A DNA stretch of 64,000 bases, from the NCBI RefSeq assembly GCF_000208745.1, contig NC_030854.1, positions 16,121,659 through 16,185,658 of the forward strand, written 5' to 3'. The notes below the pieces were generated by a model. That model was not told where the DNA came from. It made no database searches and was given only the letters and a program-made list of their open reading frames with translations. How positions within the stretch are numbered: the first letter of the stretch is position 1; the number at the start of each line of letters is the position of its first letter. A program made the position numbers and the translations under genes. The DNA comes from Theobroma cacao. Taxonomy: Eukaryota > Streptophyta > Magnoliopsida > Malvales > Malvaceae. Positions 35,716 through 47,535 of this stretch are shown here, piece after piece.

Positions 35716-37257
35716 GAGCGTCGACTATTACCGTTTTGTGTAATCTCGACCCTCAAAGCTTTGAAATTGGTGCGAAAGGGATATCCGGCATACTTGGCTC
35801 ACGTGCTTGATATATCGAGGGAGGAACCTAAGTTAGAGAATGTCCCCATAGTAAGTGAGTTCCCTGATGTATTTCTTGATGAATTACAGGGACTTCTTCC
35901 CGATCGTGAGTTTGAATTCAGCATTGACTTACTTTCTGGTACTGCCCCTATCTCTATTCCTCCATATAGAATGGCTCCGACAGAGTTGAAGGAGTTGAAA
36001 GTACAGTTGAAAGAGTTAGTGAACAAGGGTTTTATACGCCCTAGTACATCTTCATGGGGAGCACCGATTTTATTTGTGAAAAAGAAAGACGGTACAGTTT
36101 AGTTATGTATAGATTACCAATAGTTTAACAGAATGACCATTAAGAACAAGTATCCGTTGCCGAGGATTGACGATATTTTCGATCAATTACAGATAGCTAC
36201 AGTGTTTTCTATGGTTGATATGAGGTTTAGGTATCATCAGTTGAAGATTAAAGAACAGGATGTACCCAAGACAACGTTCAGGACTTGGTACGATCATTAT
36301 GAGTTCTTGGTCATGTCTTTCGGGTTAACTAACGCACCAGCAGTTTTTATGGATCTCATGAACTGGCTGTTCCACCCTTACTTGGACAAGTTTGTTATTG
36401 TATTCATTGACGACATCCTGGTTTACTCGAGAGATAATGATGAGCACGCTACCCACTTGTGTATAGTATTACAGACTTTGCGAGAAAGACAATTGTATGC
36501 AAAGTTTTCGAAGTGTGAGTTTTTGTTACAGGAAGTGGTATTCTTGGGACATGTAGTATCGGGAGTTGAAATATATGTTGATCGCAATAAGATAGAGGCA
36601 ATTTTACAATGGGAGCAACCTAAGACAGTGACGGAGATTCGTAGTTTCCTCGGATTAACCGGTAATTATCGGAGGTTTGTTCAGGGGTTTTCCTTAATAG
36701 TAGCTCTTTTGACCCGTCTAACTCGTAAGGGAGTTAAGTTTAAGTGGGACGATGTGTGTGAAAGTCGATTTCAGGAGCAAAAGAACCGGTTAACATCTAC
36801 TCCAATATTGACACTTTCTGTGAGTGGTAAGGGATTTGTAGTATATAGTGATGCCTCAAAGTTAGGGTTGGGGTGCGTACTGATGCAGGATGAAAAAGTT
36901 GTGGCTTATGCTTCTAGATAGCTAAAGAGGCATGAAGCAAATTACCCTACCCATGATTTAGAGTTAGCAACAATGATGTTTGCTTTAAAAATCTAGAGGC
37001 ATTACTTGTATGGTGAGCATTATCGGATATTTACAGATCATAAGAGTTTAAAATATTTGCTCACTTAGAAGGAGCTTAATTTGAGGCAAAGGCGATGGTT
37101 GGAGTTGATAAAAGATTATGACTTGGTGATAGGCTATCAACCGAGAAAAGCAAACATTGTAGCTGATGCCTTAAGTCGTAAGTCTTCATCGTCTTTAGCA
37201 GCACTTCAGAGTTATTATTTTTCAGCATTATTAGAGATGAAATCTCCTGGGGTCTAG
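35716..37257 (+). pseudogene. T3 reverse transcriptase and RNase H, decayed
   Basis: RT begins around 35761. Visible motifs in order are VPIVSEFPDVFLDEL near 35842, PYRMAPTELKELK near 35964, WGAPILFVKKKDGT near 36057, LCIDYQ near 36103, [16 protein letters not shown] near 36318, the catalytic FIDD box at 36403-36414 and [13 protein letters not shown] near 36640. RNase H follows, with its first acidic residue in [12 protein letters not shown] near 36840 and a second block FTDHKSLKYL near 37032. Stops are TAG at 36100, 36121, 36919, 36995, 37066 and 37255. The catalytic residues survive, but no full-length protein can be made. The stretch 36133-36921 is open over 263 codons. Confidence 0.92.
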
Positions 37258-38215
37258 TTGAGAAATGGTCAGGATGGATCCTTATTGGCAAGCTTCATTG
37301 CGCGACCTTCGTTACTTAGTCAGATTAAGGACATTCAGAGGTCTGATGATGAGTTAAGAAAAGAAATTCAAAAATTGACTGATGGGGGAGTCAGTGAGTT
37401 CAGATTCAGAGAGGATAACGTCTTGATGTTTAGAGACCGAGTTTGTGTTCCTGAGGGAAACCAGTTGAGACAGGCGATCATGGAAGAAGCCCATTCATCT
37501 GCCTATGCTTTACATCCCGAAAGCACCAAGATGTATAGGACTACCAGGGAGAATTATTGGTGGCCAGGTATGAAGCGAGATGTAGCAGAATTCATAGCAA
37601 AGTGTCTCGTATGTCAGCAAATTAAGGCGGAGCATCAGAGGCTAGCAAGTACACTTCAGTCTTTACCTGTTCCCAAGTGGAAATGGGAGCATGTAACTAT
37701 GGATTCTGTTTGAGGACTGCCGCGGACACAAAAGGGAAAGGATGCGATCTGGGTGATCGTAGATCGGTTGACTAAGTCTGCCCACTTTTTAGCTATCAAT
37801 AGTACATACTCTATTGAGAAGCTAGTTCAGCTCTATATAGATGAGATTGTGAGGCTACATGGAGTTCCCACTTCTATAATGTTAGATCGAGATCCTTGAT
37901 TCACTTCTCGATTCTGGTCGAAATTTCAAGAAACTCTCGGAACCAAATTGAAATTTAGCACTACTTTTCACCCACAGACGGATGGTCAGTCAGAGAGGAC
38001 TATCCAGACTATGGAGGATATGTTGAGGACTTGTGTCATGGATTTTCTTGGGAGTTGGGATAGACACTTGCCGTTAGTGGAATTTGCTTACAACAACAGC
38101 TTTCAGTCTAGCATTGGTATGGCATCGTACGAAGCTTTATATAGAAGGAAATGTCGTACTCCATTTTGTTCGGATGAAGTGGGTGAAAGAAAGTTAGTGT
38201 GGAATTGATCGATCT
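37258..38215 (+). pseudogene. T3 integrase core, decayed
   Basis: Integrase inserts the cDNA into the genome. The N-terminal zinc domain (HHCC) is visible as H in ALHPESTKMY near 37510 and C-x2-C in KCLVCQQ near 37602. The three catalytic acids are D in HVTMDSV near 37700, D in SIMLDRD near 37882 and E in TDGQSERTIQTMED near 37985. TGA stops interrupt at 37711 and 37898. A frameshift near 38200 moves the C-terminal part into another frame. The piece 37948-38208 includes FHPQTDGQSER and the GMASYEALYRRKCRTP block typical of plant Ty3/gypsy integrases. Confidence 0.92.
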
Positions 38216-38740
38216 AACTAATGTCAAGATCAAGGTTATACGAGATAGGCTAAAAGTAGCCCAAGATAAGTAGAAAAGCTATGCAGATAAACGGAGAAAA
38301 GACTTGGAGTTTGAGATCGATGATAGAGTTTTTTTTAAGGTTTCTCCGTGGAAAGGTGTGATTCGATTTGTGAAGCAGGGAAAGCTTAACCCGAGGTATA
38401 TTGGACCATTCTGAATCATTGAGAGAATTGGACCAGTGGCTTATCGGTTAAAACTACCTTCGAAGTTAGATCTGATCCACAATGTTTTCCATGTCTCCAT
38501 GCATAAGAAATATGTACCAGATCCCTCCCACATCCTCGAAGCACCTCCGATTGAGTTGCATGACGATTTGAAGTTCGAGGTGCTACCTGTGAGTATCTTG
38601 GATCGAAAGGATCGAGTATTGAGGAATAAGAGTATTTCAAAGGTCAAAGTGTTATGGAAAAGTGCTTGAATGGAGGAAATGACATGGGAAGTAGAGCATC
38701 AGATGAGGAACCAATACCCGTAACAATTTGTCGAATCTGG
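38216..38740 (+). pseudogene. T3 integrase C-terminus and chromodomain, decayed
   Basis: In a new frame, homology continues with LTNVKIKVIRDRL near 38216, VSPWKGVIRFVKQGKLNPRY near 38340 and the chromodomain from about 38575 (VSILDRKDRVLRNKSISKVK, then WKSA, stop, MEEMTWEVE, YP-stop-QF). Chromodomains of this kind mark chromoviruses and are thought to guide integration to heterochromatin. Stops are TAG near 38270, TGA at 38412 and 38667, and TAA near 38718. The open piece 38436-38669 includes IHNVFHVSMHKKYVPDP. Confidence 0.85.
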
Positions 38741-38768
38741 TAAGTGAAATTTTGAGGTCAAAATTTTA

Positions 38769-38787
38769 TTTTAAGGGGGGTAGAATT
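38769..38787 (+). other. T3 polypurine tract
   Basis: TTTTAAGGGGGGTAGAAT directly before the 3' LTR; it would prime plus-strand DNA synthesis. Confidence 0.85.
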
Positions 38788-41652
38788 GTAAAACCCGATC
38801 CTATAAACACATGTCATGACATACATGCATTGAGTAGCATGTTATTACGCTAGGAAAGCCTTTAAGAATAGACGAAACTTGGTATTGTACCTAACGATAC
38901 ACTTGAGTTGATTTAACCTCGAACTAGTTCAAATAGGAATCGTAGGATGAAATTTAATATTTTACAGTCCAAGAATAACTAAAAATGATTGTTCGAAGTT
39001 CGAGGGTTCATTTAAGGAAAATTTGAAAATTTTGATATTCAGGAGCAAAATCGTCATTTTTCCACCTAAGATAATAATTTGATCATGGACTGAAATTTTG
39101 GACCAAGTTTAACTATTTGGAGTATAATTTAATGATAGGAAGTAAAAAATTTCAATTTCGATAATTTTCGAAACATAGGGGCAAAACGATAATTTTGTCA
39201 CCTCAGGGTAAAATCATAATTTTCACCACCCAAAACTTGTCAAAATCATCGGATTTATTTATTTTTGGTATGAATAACTATGATTTTTTAAGTGGTGAAA
39301 AAAATTGAAGTTTAAAGGATGAAATTTTAAAAACGGGCCAATGGAAAAGTGATACATGGCACTTTTTAATGATTTAATATTATTTTAAAGGAAAATCAGC
39401 CCATTTAAACCCCACATCAGGTGATGGTCGGGCATAAGGAGAAAATAAGAAAGAAAATAGAGAGGAAAGGAAGAAAAGAGAAAAACCAAAGGAAAACTAG
39501 AAAATTCAAAGGGGAATTCTTGTTTTTCATCCGTTTACGCGTCTAACGGTAAGATTTTTCGACTTTAGCTTGATTTCTACCTTTTCCATGCCTTTATTTC
39601 CATTTAACATGCTTGAGGAGAGAGATCAAAAAGTGATACCAAGGGCTGGCCGAATTTCAAGGGGAAGGGTTTTTAAATTTTTATGTTCTGATTCTTAGTT
39701 AAATTGATAGTTTTAGTTAGTTAAATGTGTATAGAAATCAAATAGGGCAAGAAAGCAAGAAATTCTCACAATACCCACCCTTGGCTGAATATTCAATGAT
39801 GTACAATGATGATGAACTGATTTTTATTCTAAGAGAAATGAATAGAAAATGATGAAAAATGGTTAAATGTGATAGAAAAACAAAGTGGAAAATTAACCGA
39901 GTTAATGTCCCATTCTTGACCGAATTTTCCAAGGAGGAAAGTGAGCTGATTTTGGTGATTTTAGAAGGTTATTGGCTGATATTTAATGGTTAGAAATGTT
40001 GGAGAGAAAATGGGACAATTTAGAGCTAAAATGGAGCGCATTAGCAATTTATCGGGTAAAGTGCCAAAAATAGGTTAATACCGCATTTAAGCCATTTTAG
40101 GCTATTACATTTCATACCATGCATTAGTGTAGGATTTAAGTCAATTATATAGTGATTTAGCATCAATGTGGTGAAATGTGTAATTTTTGCAATGTGTCTA
40201 TGAGGAGAGCCTTCCGGTAAAGGCAAGGAAGTCATACCCGACGAATAGTGATCGGGGCACCTAGAAAGCATTTAATTTGTACAAACTGTGAGTAAACCTA
40301 TTATTATTATAAATTATCTAGAGTTTATTTTTAAATGCTCTTTATGTATTTTATGAAACGAAAATGAGATTAAAATGGGACTTTTGATGTTTTAGAAATA
40401 AATGTGACAAATAAATATATTGTGTTGATTATCTGAAATAAGAAACTTTTAATCATGAAATTGAATAATTGGAGGCTACCAATTGTCTTGAAAACTATAT
40501 TTTCCTATGAATGGCTTATGATATATGAGTATATGTGGCTATATTTTATAATTGCATTGGGAATTTATGTAAGCTGTCTTTTATTATGCAAGCTGGGTAA
40601 ATAAATAAAAGCCACGTTATACTGTTGAAATTTTATTAAAATTGGTGGGTTTAGTCACTGCAGTGACGGGTTTCTGTGGACTGCCTAGTAGAGGGGTACG
40701 GTAAACCTGGTTGCATAGTTACTTCGATTGTAGAGGCGATGAGGGTAACTCTTGGGGTAGTGTTAGAGCTCACTTCACGTCAAACCCCCACGTGAATGTG
40801 TAACTCGACCAACGCCAAGGAACGACTTGTTTTCAAAACTAACATGTGCTTAACATGTAAATATCTTAACAACCTTGGCGAACTCGATTAGATGCCTCAG
40901 CCAAGATATCCCCGAGGACTAGTTTTTGGCTTGATCCTTGTTTCTAATAAAAGTTATAAGCCTTAATAACTGTTTTGGTAAATTACAAATATTTTATGGT
41001 TTAAGATATAAATTGAAAACCTTATGAAATGGTTTGTGATTTGTTGTTTAAACTTGCCTCCATTTTACTCGCCTTTAGATATTTATAATAATGTCTCTTT
41101 ACTCATTGGGATTGCAAAATCTCACCCACCTCCTTTCCAAATATTTCAGGCCTGTGGTAGCTTGTAGATACCCGATTTTGTCGAGGATTCCAGTTGACCC
41201 CTCTATCTCCCAGACAGTAGATTACTATCACCAACACTTGGTCTATTTATGGGCCACTTGTCATTGTAATTATTATTGTACATTATAACTTTGTAAATTT
41301 TATATGTATGAATTTATTTTACTTCCACATTACAAAAGATTACTTACACGTGTTTCTATAAATATTGTTTTATATAAAAATGCTATATTTTAATCAATAT
41401 TTTGAATAGTAATATTTGTCTATAAATCCTAACAAAAAAATAATATAAAATAATTTTTATCTTTTGATTTACTTGAGCCGGAAACGATTGATAATTGTTT
41501 AAAACGGAATGTTTAACAATGATTGCTCACAAGAAAGGCAAGAAACTAAAACGTAAGCCTTACGGGGTTCCGATTGGCATTCTAGGTAATAAGTGTGAAT
41601 CGGGACGTCACGACGATTAACGTGGGCCTTAGGGAGGTTTCTGGTTGTGACA
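38788..41652 (+). repeat. T3 3' LTR
   Basis: It starts TGTAAAACCCGATCC and ends TGGTTGTGACA, 2865 bases. It aligns end to end with 30968-33833, including the 40-aa frame (39424-39546). Its G-box reads CACGTG near 40790, where the 5' copy has CACATG. Confidence 0.93.
39424..39546 (+). CDS. Short basic ORF in T3 3' LTR (40 aa)
   Basis: This is the same frame as 31605-31727, starting ATG-GTC-GGG-CAT. Length is identical and the stop is in the same place (GTC-TAA). See that entry for the possible role. Confidence 0.33.
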   Translation: MVGHKEKIRKKIERKGRKEKNQRKTRKFKGEFLFFIRLRV

Positions 41653-42355
41653 CCACCTCTGTCATACCAAAAGATTTCCATATGCACCAAGTCATTTAGA
41701 CAACTACTTCATACTCCATTTAAGTCATACAAAGTATGTCAAGCCCTACTCTATTATATACTTGTCATGTCATTCATGTAATTGATAACATATCTACATA
41801 CTGGGATGCCTTGGAGAATCGTTAAAAGTCGGTATCATAACTAGTGATACAATTAAGTTGATTAACACCTTGACCTAGTTTGAATAGATATTTTATGACA
41901 TATTTGAGAGTTATTGAACCTTAGAATGTCTTAATATGGTGATTCGGAGTTCGAGGATTAATTTAAAGTCAAATTAAAAATTTTCATAATGTAGGGGCAA
42001 AATGGTCATTTTGCCACCCGAAGGCAAAATTGGAATGTTGGACTAGATTTTTGATCAAGTTTGACTAATTGGAGCATGATTTGAATTTGAGAAATGAAAA
42101 ATTTTAATTCTGACATTTTTTCGAACATAAGGGCAAAACAGTCATTTTACGTGTCCAGGAAGACGTAATTGGAATTTTTGGAATTTTATACCACCATAAC
42201 ACTTGTCAAGCCCATGAATTTCACCTATTATTATTTTATACTTTGGATAATTAAGAGATTACATGTGGTGGTGAGAAAATGCTTAATTGTTAAGTTTTAA
42301 CCATGGACCAATCACATGGTGACACATGTCAAGCTTTAATATTTTTATAATTTCC

Positions 42356-42363
42356 TTTATAAA
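42356..42363 (+). promoter_or_regulatory. T2 LTR TATA box
   Basis: TTTATAAA, 30 bases before ATGGCCGGCCAAAG. The arrangement is conserved in the T2 copies at 20278 and 63384. Confidence 0.62.
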
Positions 42364-42393
42364 CTCAACATAAACTCTCCCATTTCACTCTTC

Positions 42394-42444
42394 ATGGCCG
42401 GCCAAAGCAAAGAACAAAGAGAAAAGAATAGAAACAAACCCTAG
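42394..42444 (+). CDS. Short conserved ORF after the T2 promoter (16 aa)
   Basis: It starts ATG-GCC-GGC-CAA-AGC (MAGQS) and ends at TAG 42442-42444. It is the same length as the frame at 20198-20248 in an independent T2 copy. The copy at 63422 has the same start but stops after seven codons, and the copy in 17009-20009 (start at 19373, minus) reads on for about 63 codons. This is weak evidence for selection on the peptide and stronger evidence for conservation of the ATGGCCGGCCAAAG leader. Confidence 0.35.
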   Translation: MAGQSKEQREKNRNKP

Positions 42445-43198
42445 AGAGGAAAATTCAAGAGAAATTTGTTGAATTTCAAAGAACAAAGCAATCAAATGTA
42501 AGATTTTTCAATTTTAGCTTAAAATCTACCTTTGCCATGCTTTCTTTTTCATTTTCTATGGTTGAAACACAAGTTTTCATGAGGGAATACTTGCTAGCCG
42601 AACATAGGGAGAGAGGTTTTGATGATGGATTTTGCTAGATTTCATGATATCTTAGTGTTTTTAGTTGTTTGATGATATTTGGCATGAAAAACAAGCAAGA
42701 AAATCACATGCCCTTCAATAACCCTCTTTGGTCGAATGTTATAGGTCACATGTTGATGATGGAAATTGTTGTATTTCATGTTATTTAGCTCATAATTGAT
42801 GATTTATGGTGTGAGACCTTGACATCTATAGGCTCATAACTAGGTATAGACACAATAACACGGGCCAGGGGTAGTTTTGTCATTTTCTCTAATAAGCTCC
42901 GAGAAGAAAGTTTTAGGATATTTTAAGGTCTAAATAGGCATAAGACCTCATAAATGATGTGTAATGATTAAAACATGAAGAAAACTAGAAATGACAATAA
43001 TTTTCACAATAGGGGTAAAATGGTCATTTTGCACCTCGAGTCAAAATTTTAAAGTTTCGCAAACCCGAGCATGTCTAGACCATTATGAACTTGGTCTTAG
43101 TGTTAAAAGAGTAAAAAGATTGCACAAAGGGTTGCATGAGAATGAGCTACCTAGTTAAGGGTATTTTCGTAATTTTAATGGAATGGATAAGCTTGGGC

Positions 43199-43206
43199 TA
43201 TAAATA
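43199..43206 (+). promoter_or_regulatory. T1 LTR TATA box
   Basis: TATAAATA, equivalent to 7644-7651. Confidence 0.6.
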
Positions 43207-44037
43207 TCTTTCTTCCAGCAGCTTTTTCTCCATTTTCCAGTAGTTTTTTCTTCTTCCTCCTTCTTCTCTTTCACATTGCTTCCAACCTCCATGGAAGCTT
43301 GGTATGGAGCTTGCATGATTTTCTCTCTCTAGCTATAGTTTCCATACCTTTGTGCCCTTATGACTAAAACCCTTGTATTCTTCCACTCTCTCTCCTTAAA
43401 ACCCTTGAAAAATCTTATTTCCATACTTTCACTCACTAGCTAGGCGTTCTACAGAGAGAAAGAGAGAATTACCCCATTTGTGTGGAAGCTATTGGAAGTA
43501 AAAATTCAACTACAAAGGAACCCTACGGTGAATGATGAACTAAGCTTGGTTTTTAGCTGTGGATAATGGCTAATAATTTAGATTATGAGTTGTTTTATTG
43601 TTTAAGATGTTCAGTCATTTTATAGTGATTTAGATAGTGAACATAGATAGCCATTTAAAGTGGCAATTGAAAGCTAGCTAAGAGATAACTTTTAGGGTTT
43701 ATAGTATGTGAATTGACCTATTACTGATGCCAATGTGATTCTAGGTTCTAACGAAGCCCCATCACCCCAATTGGATCATTAAGGGAATTAGAGTCAGCTA
43801 AAGACTCTACAATCAACCGGTGAGTGGACTGCCTATCAAAACTATTTTGGAAATGTGACTGTTTTGTACAAAGTGTTTGAATGATTTTATACAACTTTTC
43901 TTAAAAATGAGTGCCTTGAGAACATGCTCTTGAGAAATGGTTTATGTTGTGATATGTGGCTATTATGGATTACTATACTGCTACATTGTGTTGATATATA
44001 TGTATGTAGGAATATATTGTTGTGTAATTATATTGAC

Positions 44038-44175
44038 TCGGCTATGTGCGAGTAGGGAGTACGCATAGGCCGATGATGACCCGGTCAGGTGAGAGTAGGG
44101 AATGCACATAACCCGATGATGACCCAGCCATGTGCGAGTAGGGAGTGCACATGAGCTGGTGATGATGAGACGGTG
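44038..44175. repeat. Minisatellite, three ~45-base units
   Basis: Units contain GTGCGAGTAGGGAGTGCACA then a GATGATGACCC spacer. This is the reverse complement of the CA-rich block at 1060-1320. Confidence 0.82.
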
Positions 44176-44347
44176 TGCATGATGATGATGAGTGTATGTA
44201 TATATATACATACGTAATTATGTGTAATGCATGTGAAATTTGGTATGTTAAACTTTAAGAAATTATTATGTGTTTCATATTGGTTTTAGATATTTCAGCA
44301 AGGTGGTTTTCTTTGGGAAGTAAGTGAAAATTTCCTTTGGTGCCCTG

Positions 44348-44525
44348 TTTCTCGCTGCAACAAAAAACTCTCGAGTTTTTGGAGAGTGGCTGGTCGAAAA
44401 CTCGCTGCAGCGACAAAATACTGTAGCATTCTCACTGCGGCGAGAATGAATCTCGCTGCATGAGAAAGTTTCTATCTTGGAGTAGAAATTTCATTGCAGC
44501 GAGATTCATTCTCGTTGTAGTGAAA
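44348..44525. repeat. Palindrome array CTCGCTGCAGCGAG in T1 LTR
   Basis: Five to six degenerate copies of the motif described at 8809-9245, with another pair at 44706-44745. It lies at the same position in the LTR, after the minisatellite. Confidence 0.82.
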
Positions 44526-46124
44526 AGCCTTCTATTTTGTCTCCCATCTTGTCAAATTGTTGCTCTATTTTCCATTTCTTTGCTACCGTATTTGAGCATG
44601 GACTCCCAATATTACGAAATAAATTATTTAAGTTCAAATTGAGGAGGTTTGATGAGAAACCCTTGGCCAGTTTAGAAACCCTAGTTCGGCTAATAACTTA
44701 AATCCCAACGTCATTGCAGCGGAAAGGCATTCTTGCTGCAGCTTGTCGCATTTGACTTGCTTGTGTATCACTGAAGCTTTCATTTTTTTCAAATTTTTCG
44801 TTATGTATGGATTCATGATTTTCAAATAATTGATCATTTAAGGGTTCAATGAGGGGATTTTAATATGAACGAATCTAAATTGCATTGTTTTGAGACAAGT
44901 GCATCATGATTTTAAATTCTCCCTTATTGTTGCTTATTCCCTTCAATGTTCACTCATTGGGTTTATAGTCACCATTTTCAACTTCATGTTTTTAGATCAC
45001 GAGGCAGCCGGTAACTAGATCGAGGTGCCCTTGTAGATTCGACTATTGGTAGGTGTCTCGGCATTCAGTAGCTGTACATTCATCGAGTTTCTCCGCTGGA
45101 CATCGAGTCTCCTTTTGATATATATATATATAGACAACTTAATGTAAATTATTAGAATACATGTTGTAGACAATGTATGTATATTTTAAATGAGTAATGT
45201 TAGTACGAGTTGGCAATGTCTATCACTATTTTGATTTAAAGTTATAAAATGTGACTTAGCAATATTTGATGGAATGATGAGTAGGATTAATAGATAGGCT
45301 TGCTTGGGCTTAGTAGACTACGTCCATTGGGCCCTTGCACTGGTAATGGCCCGAAATTTGGGTCATGACATATGGTATCGGATATCGAAAACGGTTATCG
45401 AAAAGTATAGTTCCTTTAGTAAACGACTTGAACAATAATGAGAAAATCATAGTGAATGGACTAGGATTTAATAATTAATGATATAGACGGATTTATTAGA
45501 CTGTATTAACACTGATTAGCACATTAGTTCAGAATCGGAATGAATTTCTATTACGATGAATTAAGTCACAATCAAGCTCATTGAGGTACTTTGGTGTATT
45601 TGGAATATTGGAAGTGTAATGAATATATTTGAAGTTGAATCGGATGTTATGGTTAATTCAACAGTGTATAGTTCGAGTTAAGTCGAATAAAAATTCAGTC
45701 CGATCATAATTGAACCCACGTAGAACACCATCTTTAAGTGATTATTCGAACAATTCTCATTCAATTTCGTGCATTCATATAGAGCCTGAAATAGTTTTAT
45801 AACAGTTTGGCACAAATATATTAAATTACATGTCGTTTATTATGTTTAGGTGGTGAGCCCTCTGATAAGGGTAAAGATATCATTCCCGAGGATCAAGAAT
45901 AGGAGTACTCCAAACTTCCATTATTGTGAGTAATCAGACGATCATCTGAACTATCTAAAGTTGTTTCTACTCGATTTTATGTTTTATAGAATAATGAGTT
46001 TAAATTGTAAATTATTATGTTTTAAAATTGAAGTGTTGGTTAAACAAAACGAGTTTTATAACTTGTTTTGAAATCGAATATTGGTTTTGGAAATTTAGTA
46101 AGTGGAGACTATATACTTGTGTTA

Positions 46125-46126
<2 letters not shown>

Positions 46127-46161
<35 letters not shown>
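46127..46161. repeat. (TA)n microsatellite
   Basis: About 17 perfect TA units inside the T2 LTR. Confidence 0.95.
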
Positions 46162-46163
<2 letters not shown>

Positions 46164-47535
46164 TTTGAATTGATGGCTTATGACAATGTGATGGCATGAA
46201 TGGTTGGATTTATGGTTTGTGGATTATATAAACAGTTTTGTTTTACCTTGACAGGCTGGGTAATATTATATTAGTCATGTCATGCTGTAGAAATTTTTAT
46301 TGATTTGGTGGGTTATTTTATTAGCTTACTGCAGTGGGTGGGTTTTCGTGGACCAGCCTATTAGAGCGGCACAGTAAACCCCATTATATTTTACCTTAGT
46401 ACGAAAGGCGCGAAGGGTATCTCCTAAGGTAAGTTTAGAGTTCACTTCACGTCGAACCACCACGTGAGGATGAAACTCATCCAATGCCAAGGAATGGCTA
46501 TCTTTTAAAAGTACAAACATGTTTTATGGGTATATGTCGTTTTAACACCCTTGGCGGACTTGGTTGGATGCTTGGGTCAAGGTGTCACCGAGTATGAGCT
46601 TTGGCACAAGCCAAGTTTTTAAGAGAATCATAAGCCTTGTTGATTATTTTGATGAAATGTAATTGTTTTATATGAATTGAAATGGGTTTTAAATGTTATG
46701 AATCATATTATGATGGGATGATTTAACTGTCTCCATTTACTCGGCTTTAGATGTTGTAGATGAACTTTGCTTACTCACTGGGTTTATAAAAACTCACCCC
46801 TTCTTTTTACCCATTTTAGGCTCAAGACAGTCTGTAGATAGCTGATTTTGTCCAGGGTTGCTTTTGGATTTGCATCCTTAGAAATCGAAGGTCTACAATC
46901 TTGTATATTTTTGGTTATTTTGGGGCCCACATGTCATTGTAAAATATTTTTGTATACCTGGTTTAGTGTGCTATTATATATATGAATTTATTTTGCTCTT
47001 ACGCTACAAAAATTGTTTATGCAGGATTCTATAAATATTGTTTTATAAGAAAATGAAATATTTTATTTAATATTTTATTTAGTTTGATTAGCCATAATTT
47101 AATTTTAAATCGATGATCTAGATTACTAAAATTATTTTTAGATAAGAAATGTATATTTTTCTATTGTATATTGTATTTTCACCATGTTACAAATTTTTTG
47201 GGAAAAATGACCAAAATACTCCTATGTAGCAGAAATTACTTTTTGTTTGTTTTTTATTTAAAAATAGTTTATATTCCCTTAAAACATGATATTTAGTAAC
47301 TGTTGCTCACAAGGGAGACGTAAAATTGATGCAAGAGCCTTGCGAGGTTTCGGTTGACATTTCGAATAATTAATGTCTATCAAGACATAGCGACGGTTGT
47401 CACGGGCTCGAAGTGAGTATCGGGTCGCGACAAAGTAAAAGCCAAACTCTTACATCCTTTGTACAGACAACTACTACTACTTAATTTACACCGTATTTAC
47501 CCATACTTAAAGTAACATGAAGTTCAACAAAAATA

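Larger units (their letters stand above)
30968..41652 (+). mobile_element. T3, complete Ty3/gypsy chromovirus, coding region decayed
   Basis: 10,685 bases with a perfect TSD, CCACC (30963-30967 and 41653-41657). LTRs are 30968-33833 and 38788-41652 (2866 and 2865 bases). The PBS is at 33841-33852 and the polypurine tract ends at 38787. Between them lie gag, protease, RT, RNase H, integrase and a C-terminal chromodomain in standard Ty3/gypsy order. The primer site TGGTATCAGAGC pairs with initiator tRNA-Met. With the chromodomain, this points to the Tekay/Del branch. By eye the LTRs differ by around 5%, mostly transitions. About twenty in-frame stops and four or more frameshifts make it non-autonomous today. 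Confidence 0.93.
42810..45370 (+). mobile_element. T1 solo LTR in the T2 LTR
   Basis: It runs from TGTGAGACCTTGAC to TTTGGGTCATGACA, 2561 bases, with a perfect TSD, TATGG (42805-42809 and 45371-45375). A TATA box lies at 43199-43206. It has a minisatellite at 44038-44175 and the palindrome array at 44348-44525. This is the cleanest T1 copy in the window and can stand for the part lost in the gap at 7999-8609. Confidence 0.93.
41737..47432 (+). mobile_element. T2 solo LTR in T1b, interrupted by T1
   Basis: It runs from TGTCAAGCCCTACTC to CGGGTCGCGACA with a perfect TSD, AAGTA (41732-41736 and 47433-47437). It has 3.13 kb of its own sequence once the T1 solo LTR (42810-45370) is removed. It inserted 80 bases to the right of T3 in the same T1b internal region. 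It contains a TATA box at 42356-42363, the short ORF at 42394-42444 and the G-box module near 46310-46620. Confidence 0.92.
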
